DNA of 64,000 nucleotides, from contig NZ_MWQN01000001.1 in NCBI RefSeq assembly GCF_002024165.1, forward strand, positions 6,262,001-6,326,000, written 5' to 3'. The notes under the pieces were generated by a model that was not told the DNA's origin, did not search any database, and was given only the letters and a program-made list of their open reading frames with translations. Positions 42,466-49,200 of this stretch are shown here, piece after piece (the first letter of the stretch is position 1; every line of letters begins with the position of its first letter). The position numbers were made by a program, and so were the translations under genes. Origin of the DNA: Embleya scabrispora. GTDB taxonomy: Bacteria; Actinomycetota; Actinomycetes; Streptomycetales; Streptomycetaceae.

Positions 42466-42934
42466 GGGGGTCATCCGGACGAAGTTCCGGTACGCGGTGG
42501 GTCGTCCTCTCGTCGTCGTGGAGACGCGGGGGGCCGGCCCGGGAGCCCAGGCCGAGCACACGAAGCGGTACTTGGCCGCGATCCACGCCGAACAGGATGC
42601 CTATGCCGACGAGTTGGAGGCGTCCGGCGGATATCGACCGGCGATAGAGGCCATCCGCGCGAAGCGGTGGAGGTTCACCCGCGGGCACGCGGCGACGTTG
42701 GGTTGCCGAGCGGTGCCGCGCCCGTCGAAGTCGGCGTTCGCGCCGGCGTCGTGGGTGGCGTGGACCGACGTCAACACGGGCGCGGCCCGGCGCGGTGTCG
42801 TGGTGGGCCCGGTCGAGAGGTGGTCGGTGTCGATTGTCCCGGCGGACGGCGGGGATGTCGTCTCGGCCGTGAGGCGGGGCGATGGAGTGTTCCTGGACGG
42901 GATGACCGTGGTGTCGGTCGACCCGCCGGAGTGA
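42452..42934 (+). CDS. Hypothetical protein (160 aa)
   Basis: GTG inside the end of the previous gene (14-base overlap). A helical, basic middle is followed by a beta-rich C-terminal domain (SWVAWTDVNTGAARRGVVVG, then SIVPADGGDVVSAV) of small-barrel appearance. A perfect palindrome follows the stop. Function unknown. Confidence 0.5.
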   Translation, partial: SVSSEGVIRTKFRYAVGRPLVVVETRGAGPGAQAEHTKRYLAAIHAEQDAYADELEASGGYRPAIEAIRAKRWRFTRGHAATLGCRAVPRPSKSAFAPASWVAWTDVNTGAARRGVVVGPVERWSVSIVPADGGDVVSAVRRGDGVFLDGMTVVSVDPPE

Positions 42935-42940
42935 GGTCGG

Positions 42941-42960
42941 CCCGGCCCGGCCGGGCCGGG
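42941..42960. terminator. Perfect 20-bp GC palindrome after the 42452 gene
   Basis: The 20 bases from 42941 are perfectly self-complementary (CCCGGCCCGG and its complement). Seven bases after a stop; it probably terminates or punctuates the transcript. Confidence 0.45.
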
Positions 42961-42990
42961 GTGGAGACAACCGTTCGGGAAGGGGCGGTC

Positions 42991-43326
42991 GTGAAGGCGT
43001 TGTTGCGGGGGTTGGGGCTGGTGTTGCGGGCCCTGGCGGACGAGTTGCTGCGGGAGCCGGAGTGCCCGCGGGACATGGTGACGGTGGATGCGTATCTGCG
43101 GGCCGCCGGTGCGTCGGCGGAGTGGCGGGCGCGGTGGTCGCCGACGGTGGGGCGCATGGTGGCGGACTCGTACCGGTCGCGTACCGGTGCGGAGCCGGCG
43201 CAGGTGCGGGAGTGGCACAACGGGGCGTGGCGGGCGGTGTACGCGTATCCGTTGACGCACGTGTCGCAGATCCAGGTGGCGTGGTCGGACTGCGCGTTCC
43301 TTCCGGTAGCGAAGGCTCGGGTGTGA
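42991..43326 (+). CDS. Hypothetical protein (111 aa)
   Basis: GTG at 42991, with GGGAAGGGGC 6-9 bases upstream, chosen over a GTG at 42961. A helical N-terminus (LLRGLGLVLRALADELLREP), then DAYLRAAGASAEWRARWSPT, ending in a beta-rich part. Function unknown. Confidence 0.5.
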   Translation: MKALLRGLGLVLRALADELLREPECPRDMVTVDAYLRAAGASAEWRARWSPTVGRMVADSYRSRTGAEPAQVREWHNGAWRAVYAYPLTHVSQIQVAWSDCAFLPVAKARV

Positions 43327-43526
43327 CGGGTCTGCGGGTGTGCGACGGCGGTCTCGCCGGGGGCTGCTCGCGTGCTGCGCAGTGGTCGGTGTGCAGGGCG
43401 GGTGAGGCGCACGAGGCGGGAGCCCGGTTCGCGTGCGGCCGGCATCTGACCATCGCGGTGGACGAGATCACGGGTGGCGAGTGCTGCCGGCTGGACCTGC
43501 GTCGGATCGTGTGCCTGGAGCGTTGA
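43323..43526 (+). CDS. Cys-rich hypothetical protein (67 aa)
   Basis: GTG coupled start. Seven Cys are spread over the sequence (VCDGGLAGGCS, VCRAGEA, CGRHL, ECCRLD, VCLER), suggesting zinc-binding. The stop is followed directly by a strong stem-loop. Confidence 0.5.
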   Translation: MTGLRVCDGGLAGGCSRAAQWSVCRAGEAHEAGARFACGRHLTIAVDEITGGECCRLDLRRIVCLER

Positions 43527-43535
43527 GGTGGCGTC

Positions 43536-43555
43536 CGCGCCACGGTCGTGGCGCG
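43536..43555. terminator. Stem-loop terminator
   Basis: CGCGCCAC and GTGGCGCG form a perfect 8-bp stem with a GGTC tetraloop, 10 bases after the stop at 43526. Typical compact high-GC terminator. Confidence 0.55.
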
Positions 43556-43584
43556 GCGTCCGGTGTGGGATCACAGACTTGAGC

Positions 43585-43629
43585 AGGGCCCCGGGACGTC
43601 GAGATGCGAGGTCGCCGTCCGGGGCCCCA
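43585..43629. other. Long imperfect hairpin upstream of the DUF2637 gene
   Basis: GGGCCCCGG-ACG and CGT-CCGGGGCCC arms pair almost fully around a loop of about 18 bases, between a terminator and the DUF2637 start at 43653. It could act as an operator or mRNA leader structure. Confidence 0.4.
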
Positions 43630-43652
43630 GAGACACGGGAGTGTGCACTCCG

Positions 43653-44996
43653 ATGTCCCAGATTTCGAACCCTAGCCGGGGTGATGGCGTGGGCGCCATG
43701 CCGGTGGCGCGGGGGCGCCCCGGGGGGTGGCTTCCGGTTGCCGCTGCGTGTGCTGCGGATGCGTTCCTCGGGTTCCTTGCGTTTCGGTTGTCGTTCGCGG
43801 CGTTGACGGCGATCGCGGTGGAGCACGGCGTCCAGGGCGGCATTGCGTGGATGTTCGCGGTGATGGTGGACGGCGGCGCGGTGACGGGCACGGTCGGGGT
43901 GGTGATGGCGAAGCGGTCCGGGCGCGGAGTGGGCCCGTACTGGTGTGTGGTGGTGGGCTCGACGGGGGTGAGTTTGGCGTTCAACTGTGCGCACAGCGAC
44001 GGGACGGGCCTGGGTGTGGCGATCGCGGTGACGCCGCCGCTTGCGCAACTGGTGGCGACGGAGCTTTTGGTGCGGCTTCTGCCGGAGCCCGACGCGGTGC
44101 CCACGGACGTCCAGCTCGCCTCGGTGGAGCGGGCCGTGGCTGTGGCGGTGGACGCGGCCGATCGGGCGCGCGAGAGTCTCGCCCTGGTCAAGCGGGCCCG
44201 GGAGGAGGCCGGCGCGGCGGCGCAGGTTGCGGTGAAGGAGGCGGCCGGCGCGGCGGCGCTCGAGGTGGATGCGGTCGCGGAGCGCGCGGAGCGTGCGGCG
44301 GATACCGCGATGGGGGCGGCGGAGCGTGCGGCGGAGGTGGTGGCGTCGGCGCACGCGGAGGCCGCCGACGTGCTCGATCGTGTGGGCACGGCGGCCAAGC
44401 ACGTGGCACGCGACGCCACGGCCGTGGCGCGGGACCTGGAAGCCGTGGCGGCCGGGGTCGTGTCGGTGGAGCGGTGTGCGTCGGAGGTCGGCGAGCACGT
44501 GGCGCGGGTGGAGCGGATCGCCGACGGTGCAGAGGCGGCGGTGGCGCGGGCGGCCGAGGCCGCCGGGCGGGACGCCACGGCGGAGGCGCGACGGGCGGCG
44601 GACGCTGCGGTGGGTGCGGTCGATCGTGTGTCGGGGCACCTGGTGGAGGTCGGCGTGGCGCGGCGGGAGGAGGCGGAGGTTTGGGCCGCCTCGGTGCGTG
44701 AGGTCGAGCGGCTGGTCGCTGTGGCGCGGGGGCATGCGGAGGCCGCGGAGGCGGCGGCGCGTCCGGTGGTGGACGAGGGGCCGTATCCGGTGGGGACGTC
44801 GGAGCGGGTGGTGTACGACCTGTGGGTGGGCGGTGGTCGGTGGCCGGAGGAGAGTGAGATTCAGGCCGCGTTGCGTGCGGCGGGTCTGGGGTCGAGTCGG
44901 CAGCAGGCGCAGAAGAAGCGGACGTTGGTGGGTCGGGACTTTCCGGAGTTGCCGCGTAAGCGGGAGCAGTTGGAGTTGGCGGCTGCTGGGCGTTGA
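43653..44996 (+). CDS. DUF2637 (SpdB-like) membrane protein with long coiled coil
   Basis: 447 aa. The N-terminal part (ACAADAFLGFLAFRLSFAAL, IAWMFAVMVDGGAVTGTVGV, GVGPYWCVVVGSTGVSLAFN, then a fourth hydrophobic stretch VAIAVTPPLAQLVATELLVR) fits the four-helix DUF2637 membrane domain seen in Streptomyces plasmid spread proteins. Then follows an Ala/Glu/Arg-rich coiled coil (residues about 150-400) and a C-terminal winged-helix-like tail. Supports a plasmid-type element. The ATG at 43653 was used; Met at 43698 is an alternative. Confidence 0.7.
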   Translation: MSQISNPSRGDGVGAMPVARGRPGGWLPVAAACAADAFLGFLAFRLSFAALTAIAVEHGVQGGIAWMFAVMVDGGAVTGTVGVVMAKRSGRGVGPYWCVVVGSTGVSLAFNCAHSDGTGLGVAIAVTPPLAQLVATELLVRLLPEPDAVPTDVQLASVERAVAVAVDAADRARESLALVKRAREEAGAAAQVAVKEAAGAAALEVDAVAERAERAADTAMGAAERAAEVVASAHAEAADVLDRVGTAAKHVARDATAVARDLEAVAAGVVSVERCASEVGEHVARVERIADGAEAAVARAAEAAGRDATAEARRAADAAVGAVDRVSGHLVEVGVARREEAEVWAASVREVERLVAVARGHAEAAEAAARPVVDEGPYPVGTSERVVYDLWVGGGRWPEESEIQAALRAAGLGSSRQQAQKKRTLVGRDFPELPRKREQLELAAAGR

Positions 44997-45042
44997 TGTG
45001 GGGGTGTGCGGTGGGGTGCCCTTTCCTTGCTTCAAAATAACC

Positions 45043-45091
45043 CTTGCCAACGGCAAGACTTATTGATAGATTAAGTCTTGCCAACGACAAG
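45043..45091. promoter_or_regulatory. Operator/promoter of the HicA-like gene: repeated inverted repeats
   Basis: Two near-identical 15-bp elements, CTTGCCAACGGCAAG (45043-45057) and CTTGCCAACGACAAG (45077-45091), flank an inverted repeat AAGACTTA/TAAGTCTT (45055-45062 and 45072-45079). AT-rich compared with everything around it. This pattern is typical of toxin-antitoxin autoregulation. The CCAACGACAAGG piece recurs at 45356-45367 before the partner gene. Confidence 0.6.
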
Positions 45092-45105
45092 GGAAGGGGC
45101 TCACA

Positions 45106-45300
45106 ATGGGCAACAAGGAGATCAAGAACCTCATCAAGGCGCTGGAGGCGCAGGGCTTCACCGTCGTCCAGTCCAAGAGCAACCACTACAAGGTCTACAA
45201 GGGGGGCCGCCTGATCGCCACGCTGCCCGCCACCCCGTCCGACCGTCGCAGCCTCCTGAACTGCATCGCGGTTCTGCGCCGCGCCGGCTACAACGGCTGA
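45106..45300 (+). CDS. HicA-like toxin
   Basis: 64 aa, ATG with AGGGAAGGGGC upstream. KEIKNLIKALEAQGFTVVQS followed by KSNHYKVYKGGRLIATLPAT and DRRSLLNCIAVLRRAGY fits the dsRBD-like HicA fold, including the central His in SNHYKVY. HicA toxins are mRNA interferases. The expected HicB partner is not typical here; the next gene carries a DNA-binding HTH and may take that role. Confidence 0.75.
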   Translation: MGNKEIKNLIKALEAQGFTVVQSKSNHYKVYKGGRLIATLPATPSDRRSLLNCIAVLRRAGYNG

Positions 45301-45306
45301 CCGCAA

Positions 45307-45340
45307 GGGTCCTCCCGGGGGTGCCGCCCCGGGAGGACCC
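45307..45340. terminator. 14-bp perfect stem-loop between HicA-like and HTH genes
   Basis: GGGTCCTCCCGGGG and CCCCGGGAGGACCC pair perfectly with a 6-base loop, 6 bases after the HicA stop. It should stop or attenuate transcription and so set the ratio of the two products. Confidence 0.65.
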
Positions 45341-45383
45341 CGGTCCCTCCCAGACCAACGACAAGGAAGGAACCAACCACATC

Positions 45384-45884
45384 ATGACCGCCATCGCCTG
45401 GTCGGCGCGCATCGACATCGAGGGCGCGCCCCACGAGGACGACGTGGACACCGTGCTCGAACAGCTCGCCGCCCACTCGCCCGCGATCGGAACGACCGCG
45501 GCCGGCAACCTGACCGTCCGCATCGCCGTCGAGGCCACCACCGCGCGCCAGGCCGCCGACGCCGCCCTGCGGCTGGCCACTGCGGCGGCCCAGGCCGCGA
45601 ACCTCGGCCGCACCGTCATCGCCGTCGAGGTCACCCGCTGGGACGAGTTCGAACGCGAACTCGCGCAGCCGACCGTCCCGGAGCTGTGGGGCCTGGCCGA
45701 GATCGCCGAGCACCTCGAGGTCAGCCGCAGTCGCGCCGGACAGCTCGCCGCCCGGGACGACTTCCCGCCGGCGGTCCAGCGCATCAAGGCGGGCCCGCTC
45801 CACATCGCCGAGCAGGTGCGCGCCTGGACCGAGACCTGGAAGCGCCGCAACGGCCGCCCGCCCCTGACGGAGACCATCGCCTGA
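45384..45884 (+). CDS. HTH protein, possible antitoxin or regulator of the HicA-like gene
   Basis: 166 aa, ATG with ACAAGGAAGGAACC upstream. The N-terminal half is an alpha/beta domain (LTVRIAVEATTARQAADAAL). The C-terminal half has a MerR/AlpA-type HTH (PELWGLAEIAEHLEVSRSRA, then GQLAARDDFPPAVQRIKAGP). The upstream region repeats part of the HicA operator. A role as repressor or antitoxin is inferred from position only. Confidence 0.6.
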   Translation: MTAIAWSARIDIEGAPHEDDVDTVLEQLAAHSPAIGTTAAGNLTVRIAVEATTARQAADAALRLATAAAQAANLGRTVIAVEVTRWDEFERELAQPTVPELWGLAEIAEHLEVSRSRAGQLAARDDFPPAVQRIKAGPLHIAEQVRAWTETWKRRNGRPPLTETIA

Positions 45885-45908
45885 CCCACCCGATCCCTTG
45901 TCCTGGCA

Positions 45909-45945
45909 CAGTGCCCCCGGCCCGCAATGCGGACCGGGGGCACTG
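45909..45945. terminator. Bidirectional terminator
   Basis: CAGTGCCCCCGG and CCGGGGGCACTG form a perfect 12-bp stem with additional inner pairs around AAT. Located between the convergent stops at 45884 (+) and 45950 (-), the ideal place for a shared terminator. Confidence 0.75.
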
Positions 45946-45949
45946 CCGT

Positions 45950-46144
45950 TCACCCCTCGCCCAGCTGCGCCCGAAGATCCGCCGCCTCCCGCTGCGCCGC
46001 AGCGAGATCGGCCATCATCCGCCGGGTCCCCTCGGCGACGCCCTCGTCCCACACCTGCCGCACCAACGCCTCGGCCTGCGCCTGGTCCAACCCGGTGGCC
46101 TGCATGACGCGTTCGGTCAGTCGCACGATCGGATGCTCGTTCAT
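45950..46144 (-). CDS. Small helical protein (64 aa)
   Basis: ATG at 46144. MNEHPIVRLTERVMQATGLD then ADLAAAQREAADLRAQLGEG: fully helical with a C-terminal coiled coil. Single-gene leftward unit. Function unknown. Confidence 0.5.
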   Translation of the reverse strand: MNEHPIVRLTERVMQATGLDQAQAEALVRQVWDEGVAEGTRRMMADLAAAQREAADLRAQLGEG

Positions 46145-46276
46145 TCCCTCAGCACACCCGCACCGGCGCGGGGCGGCCACACGGCGGCCGGACGGCGCGT
46201 CCGAACGGGTGGACACGTCCGACGCCCGTGTCAGGCTGATGGCGTGCACCAGCCCGGTACGAGACTGCGAGGAACC

Positions 46277-46591
46277 GTGAGCCGACACGCACGCTGGGAA
46301 TCGGAACGCGCCGACCGTTCGACACCCGCACGCTTTCGACCACGCGCGCAGGTAGACCTCGAGGTTGCGGACGCGCTGGCCCAGGAGGTCTACGACCGGC
46401 GCACCGAACTGGGCCTGAGCCGGTCCGGCTTCGCCGACCGGGCCGGCGTCGCCGAGCGGGTGATCGCGCGGCTGGAGGACGGCCCGCACCTGCCGACGTC
46501 CGCAGCCCAGGCCCGTCTTCGTGACGCCCTGTCCCATCCACGACGAGGCCCGGCCCGCCCGACTCGTCCGCTTCCCGGGGGCCGGGCGTGA
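46277..46591 (+). CDS. XRE-like HTH protein (104 aa)
   Basis: GTG with GAGGAACC upstream. Residues 25-85 carry a Cro/C1-type HTH (ALAQEVYDRRTELGLSRSGF, then ADRAGVAERVIARLEDG). A basic N-terminus and Pro/Arg-rich C-terminus. Probably a transcriptional regulator; overlaps the next gene. Confidence 0.65.
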   Translation: MSRHARWESERADRSTPARFRPRAQVDLEVADALAQEVYDRRTELGLSRSGFADRAGVAERVIARLEDGPHLPTSAAQARLRDALSHPRRGPARPTRPLPGGRA

Positions 46592-46791
46592 GCGGCCCGC
46601 CGCGCGACCTCGATCCCCGTCTCGTCACCTGCGCGGACTGCGGCGAGCCGTACATCCAGGAGTGGGTGAGTATCGGTGCCACCGTCGCCATCACCGACGA
46701 CCCCGCCGACCTCGACACAGTCGGGAACAGGGGGACCGTCCACTTCGGGACGCGTCACGGCCCGTGCGTAGGCAAGGCAGTGACGCGGTGA
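46588..46791 (+). CDS. Zinc-motif protein (67 aa)
   Basis: GTG coupled start. VTCADCGEPYIQEWVSIGAT carries one CxxC pair; the single later Cys (HGPCVGKA) could complete a site. Function unknown. Confidence 0.5.
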   Translation: MSGPPRDLDPRLVTCADCGEPYIQEWVSIGATVAITDDPADLDTVGNRGTVHFGTRHGPCVGKAVTR

Positions 46792-47165
46792 CCGGCGACC
46801 TGATGGTGTTCCTGACGGCGCGGCTGGACGAGCGAGAGCGCTGGGCTCGCGCGGCCATACCGGGCCCCTGGCACGCCGACGGCGGAAGCGTCTACACCAC
46901 CCACCCCACCGACGAAGTCACCGGTTACTGCGGCGGAAACGCCGACCACATCGCAGCCCACGACCCCGCGCGCGTCCTCCGCGACGTGGCAGCCCAGCGG
47001 GCGATCATCGGCTGGCACTTCGTTCAATACGACGTCCCAACAGACGGCACCTGGGTCCAGGTCTGCCGCTGTGGCTACGACGCGCCCTGCGCAACGCTTC
47101 GCCACCTGGCCGCCGTGTATGCCGACCACCCCGACTACCAGGGGGAGTGGCGCCCCACGGAGTGA
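46788..47165 (+). CDS. DUF6221-like protein (125 aa)
   Basis: GTG coupled start. LMVFLTARLDERERWARAAI then PGPWHADGG, ADHIAAHDPARVLRDVAAQR and LRHLAAVYADHPDYQGEWRP follows the DUF6221 pattern. Paralogue of the gene at 37890. Role unknown; frequent in Streptomyces mobile elements. Confidence 0.75.
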   Translation: MTGDLMVFLTARLDERERWARAAIPGPWHADGGSVYTTHPTDEVTGYCGGNADHIAAHDPARVLRDVAAQRAIIGWHFVQYDVPTDGTWVQVCRCGYDAPCATLRHLAAVYADHPDYQGEWRPTE

Positions 47166-47202
47166 CTGATCGTAACGAGCGCCGGCTTCTTTCGAGGGCA
47201 AG

Positions 47203-47241
47203 TGCAGCGTTGGTAACGCCCAGGGTGTTACCAACGCTGCA
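47203..47241. repeat. Perfect 15-bp stem inverted repeat
   Basis: From the T at 47203 to the A at 47241, arms GCAGCGTTGGTAAC and GTTACCAACGCTGC pair perfectly (plus outer T-A) around a 9-base loop. It lies 38 bases after a stop. The long perfect stem may be a terminator, but the GTTGGTAAC/GTTACCAAC core also fits a regulator operator. Confidence 0.6.
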
Positions 47242-47283
47242 TGTCCACGCATCCGTCCACGCCGGGCGATTGCGGAACGTGTC

Positions 47284-47311
47284 AAGCACCCCGCATTAAT
47301 GCGGGATGCTT
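47284..47311. repeat. 28-bp near-perfect palindrome
   Basis: Centre CCCGCATTAATGCGGG is perfect over 16 bp; outer AAGCA and TGCTT extend it to 28 bp with one mismatched pair. Located between the first inverted repeat and the gene at 47373. Possible operator, recombination site or processing hairpin. Confidence 0.55.
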
Positions 47312-47372
47312 GGGCCTGTCCGGCGGGAGCGGCCACCGTGGAGGCCGACACCCACCTGCCCAAGGAGAGCGA

Positions 47373-47819
47373 ATGACCGCCCCTGCCACTCGCTTCGGCG
47401 CCGTCGCAGCCATCCTGCTGGCCGCCCACCACGTCGGCGATTACTGGCTCCAGACCCATGGTCAGGCCCAGGCCAAGGGCAAGCCCGGTGCCGAGGGGCG
47501 CCGCGCGTGCGCCGCCCACGTCGCCACGTACACCCTCGGCCAGGCCGCCGCTCTGGCCGCCGCCGACCGCTACCTCGGCCTCGGCATCCGCCGTCGGCGC
47601 GCTGTGACCGGACTCGCCGTCTCGGCTGCGACGCACTACCTCGTGGACCGGCGGAGGCCCCTCGAGGCGATCGCCAACAGGCTCGGCAAGGGGAAGTTCT
47701 ACCGCGTCGGAGCGGGCCACGGCTGTCTCGGAACCGGCGCCGGCGCGATGGATCAGTCCTGGCATCTCGCCTGGTGCACTCTCGCCGCGGCCGTCGTTGC
47801 CGGGCCCGGACGCCGCTGA
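47373..47819 (+). CDS. DUF3307-like membrane protein (148 aa)
   Basis: ATG with AAGGAGAGCG upstream (strong SD). AAILLAAHHVGDYWLQTHGQ, then HVATYTLGQAAALAAADRYL and ATHYLVDRRRP follow the DUF3307 layout (H.lgDy.lQ; H...y; HyliD). About three hydrophobic segments. Function unknown; frequent in plasmids and phages. Confidence 0.65.
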   Translation: MTAPATRFGAVAAILLAAHHVGDYWLQTHGQAQAKGKPGAEGRRACAAHVATYTLGQAAALAAADRYLGLGIRRRRAVTGLAVSAATHYLVDRRRPLEAIANRLGKGKFYRVGAGHGCLGTGAGAMDQSWHLAWCTLAAAVVAGPGRR

Positions 47820-47843
47820 CCCTCTCACCCCCAAGGAGCAGAC

Positions 47844-48140
47844 ATGCACACCGACGACCCGCACACCCTGGGAGCACTCCGCCGGGCCATGGCCGCCTTG
47901 GCGAGCCTCCCGGACGACACTCCCGTGATCCTCGCCAAGGACAGTGAGGGGAACGGGTACAGCCCTTTCGCCGGGACCTCCGAAGGCATGTACTTCGCCG
48001 AAAGCTCCTACGCCGGCAGCCGGTACCTCACTGACGACGAACTCGCCGAGGAAATGGCGCAGCCCGGGAGCGGTTGGTCGGAGGACGACGGGGCACCCGA
48101 GGGGTCCGTTCTCGCCGTGTTCCTGACTCCGATCAACTGA
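47844..48140 (+). CDS. DUF6225-like protein (98 aa)
   Basis: ATG with AAGGAGCAG upstream. TLGALRRAMAALASLPDDTP then VILAKDSEGNGYSPF and a tail SVLAVFLTP. Resembles, from memory, a small actinobacterial family (LR.AL..LPDD.PV......D..GN..SPL). Function unknown. Confidence 0.6.
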   Translation: MHTDDPHTLGALRRAMAALASLPDDTPVILAKDSEGNGYSPFAGTSEGMYFAESSYAGSRYLTDDELAEEMAQPGSGWSEDDGAPEGSVLAVFLTPIN

Positions 48141-48188
48141 CGGCGTCGTGACCCCGGCGTTCCCTGCGGGCGCCGCGCCCGGTGGCGA

Positions 48189-48503
48189 GTGCCGGCCTGG
48201 CACCACACACTCGTGCTCATGGACTTCTCCGAGGTCGACGTCCTGATCGTTTTGGACGGGCTGGCCGTTGACGGCACGGCCGACATCCGGGACTGGTACC
48301 CGCCCGGTGCCGAACGTCCGCCGGGCGCACCGGAGCAGTGGTCCGCCTCGATCAGCTCCGAGTACCCCCTGACCGCCGTCGCCCCGGTCGGTGCGCACGG
48401 CGATCTCCACGTCGACGAGACCGGGGCACACGCCCGATTCGAGGTCGTCCAGGTCGCCGACTACACCGCCCAGGTGCTCGGCCGGGGCGACATCACCCCC
48501 TGA
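48189..48503 (+). CDS. Hypothetical protein (104 aa)
   Basis: GTG start; no strong SD. WHHTLVLMDFSEVDVLIVLD is beta-rich and the rest is Pro/Gly-rich and acidic. Last gene before the long non-coding stretch. Function unknown. Confidence 0.45.
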   Translation: MPAWHHTLVLMDFSEVDVLIVLDGLAVDGTADIRDWYPPGAERPPGAPEQWSASISSEYPLTAVAPVGAHGDLHVDETGAHARFEVVQVADYTAQVLGRGDITP

Positions 48504-48576
48504 TCGGCGCAGCTCCGGTCGGTTCGCGCGCTCTCGACGAACCTCGTTCCGAGGGTCTTCCGCAACCTCCTGCCCA

Positions 48577-48830
48577 ACCCCCTGCGGAACCCCTTCCGGA
48601 GGGGGTTCCGCAACCCCCTCCCGTGTTCGCCGTCCCGATCGGCCGCACCCACGCATCCGTTCCTGCGCCGGCCTCCGACTACCCAGGTCACAGGGTGTTC
48701 GGAGGGTTCGGTCCGAACGCTCCGAACCCTCCGAAGGAACCCCCTCCGCAACCCCCTCGGGAACCCCCTCCGGAAGGGGGTACGGAGGGGGTCAGGGGAG
48801 ACGCGCGTCTCCCCGTTCCCCGATCCCCGT
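48577..48830. repeat. Palindrome- and iteron-like repeat cluster
   Basis: The non-coding region 48504-49062 holds many copies of AACCCCCTCCGG-like units in both directions. Distinct palindromes: 48584-48611 (28 bases, one T-G pair), 48698-48735 (14-bp perfect arms TTCGGAGGGTTCGG), about 48761-48782 (AACCCCC/AGGGGGT type) and 48795-48814 (perfect 20-bp centred on ACGCGCGT). A reading frame of about 190 codons through it is low-complexity and not credible. It could be a replication origin, a transfer locus or a multi-site control region. The rest of the interval (48831-49062) shows nothing I can assign. Confidence 0.6.
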
Positions 48831-49062
48831 ACTCCGATCCCCGGGCCCCAGCCCCCGCCCCGCGCACGCACGCGAACCGGGCTGGTCATGTTGCGAGTTC
48901 GACGAACCGGCCGACGGAGGGGGAGGGGAAAACCGCGTGTCCGTCGGCTCGGCGTCGGGTTAGAGTGATGACGTCCAGGTGCGCAAGGCATCGGCTACTT
49001 CTTTGGGTGAAACTACGCCGACCGCCGTCTCCGATCTCTGGACCTCGACAACTTCATACGCA

Positions 49063-49197
49063 CCTCCCGGTGCGCAGACGACGGATACTTCAATCCAACG
49101 GTCGCGGGTTCGAGTCCCGTCCGGTTGCCCAGGTGGCCGGTAGCTCAGGTGGTAGAGCATTGGGCCCTTCCTCCGTCGCCGCTTCGACCTCGGGAGG
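49063..49197 (+). ncRNA. YrlA-like Y RNA 1 (circularly permuted tRNA mimic)
   Basis: Order: outer helix 49063-49070 with 49190-49197 (8 bp); inner helix 49079-49085 with 49172-49178 (7 bp); anticodon-like stem 49094-49098 with 49160-49164 (5 bp); 5-base variable loop 49099-49103; T-arm 49104-49120 (loop TTCGAGT); acceptor 3' strand 49121-49127; closing loop CCCAGG; acceptor 5' strand 49134-49140 (7 of 7 paired, three wobbles); U8-A9; D-arm 49143-49158 (GCTC/GAGC). A full tRNA fold in permuted order, on a bulged stem. Bacterial YrlA RNAs, partners of Ro60/Rsr, have a tRNA-like module; a TROVE gene follows. Ends estimated from pairing. Confidence 0.8.
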
Positions 49198-49200
49198 ACA

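Noticed and set aside
48391-48963. Rightward frame of about 190 codons through the repeat cluster
   Set aside because: Low-complexity Pro/Ser/Arg sequence produced by the palindromes and repeats; no domain and no good start.
48960-49097. Leftward protein-like frame ending in a VVSPKEVADALRTWTSSL segment
   Set aside because: Composition looks protein-like, but it has no credible start codon, third-position G/C is low for this DNA, and it overlaps the conserved 5' strand of Y RNA 1. It may be a gene remnant; not annotated.
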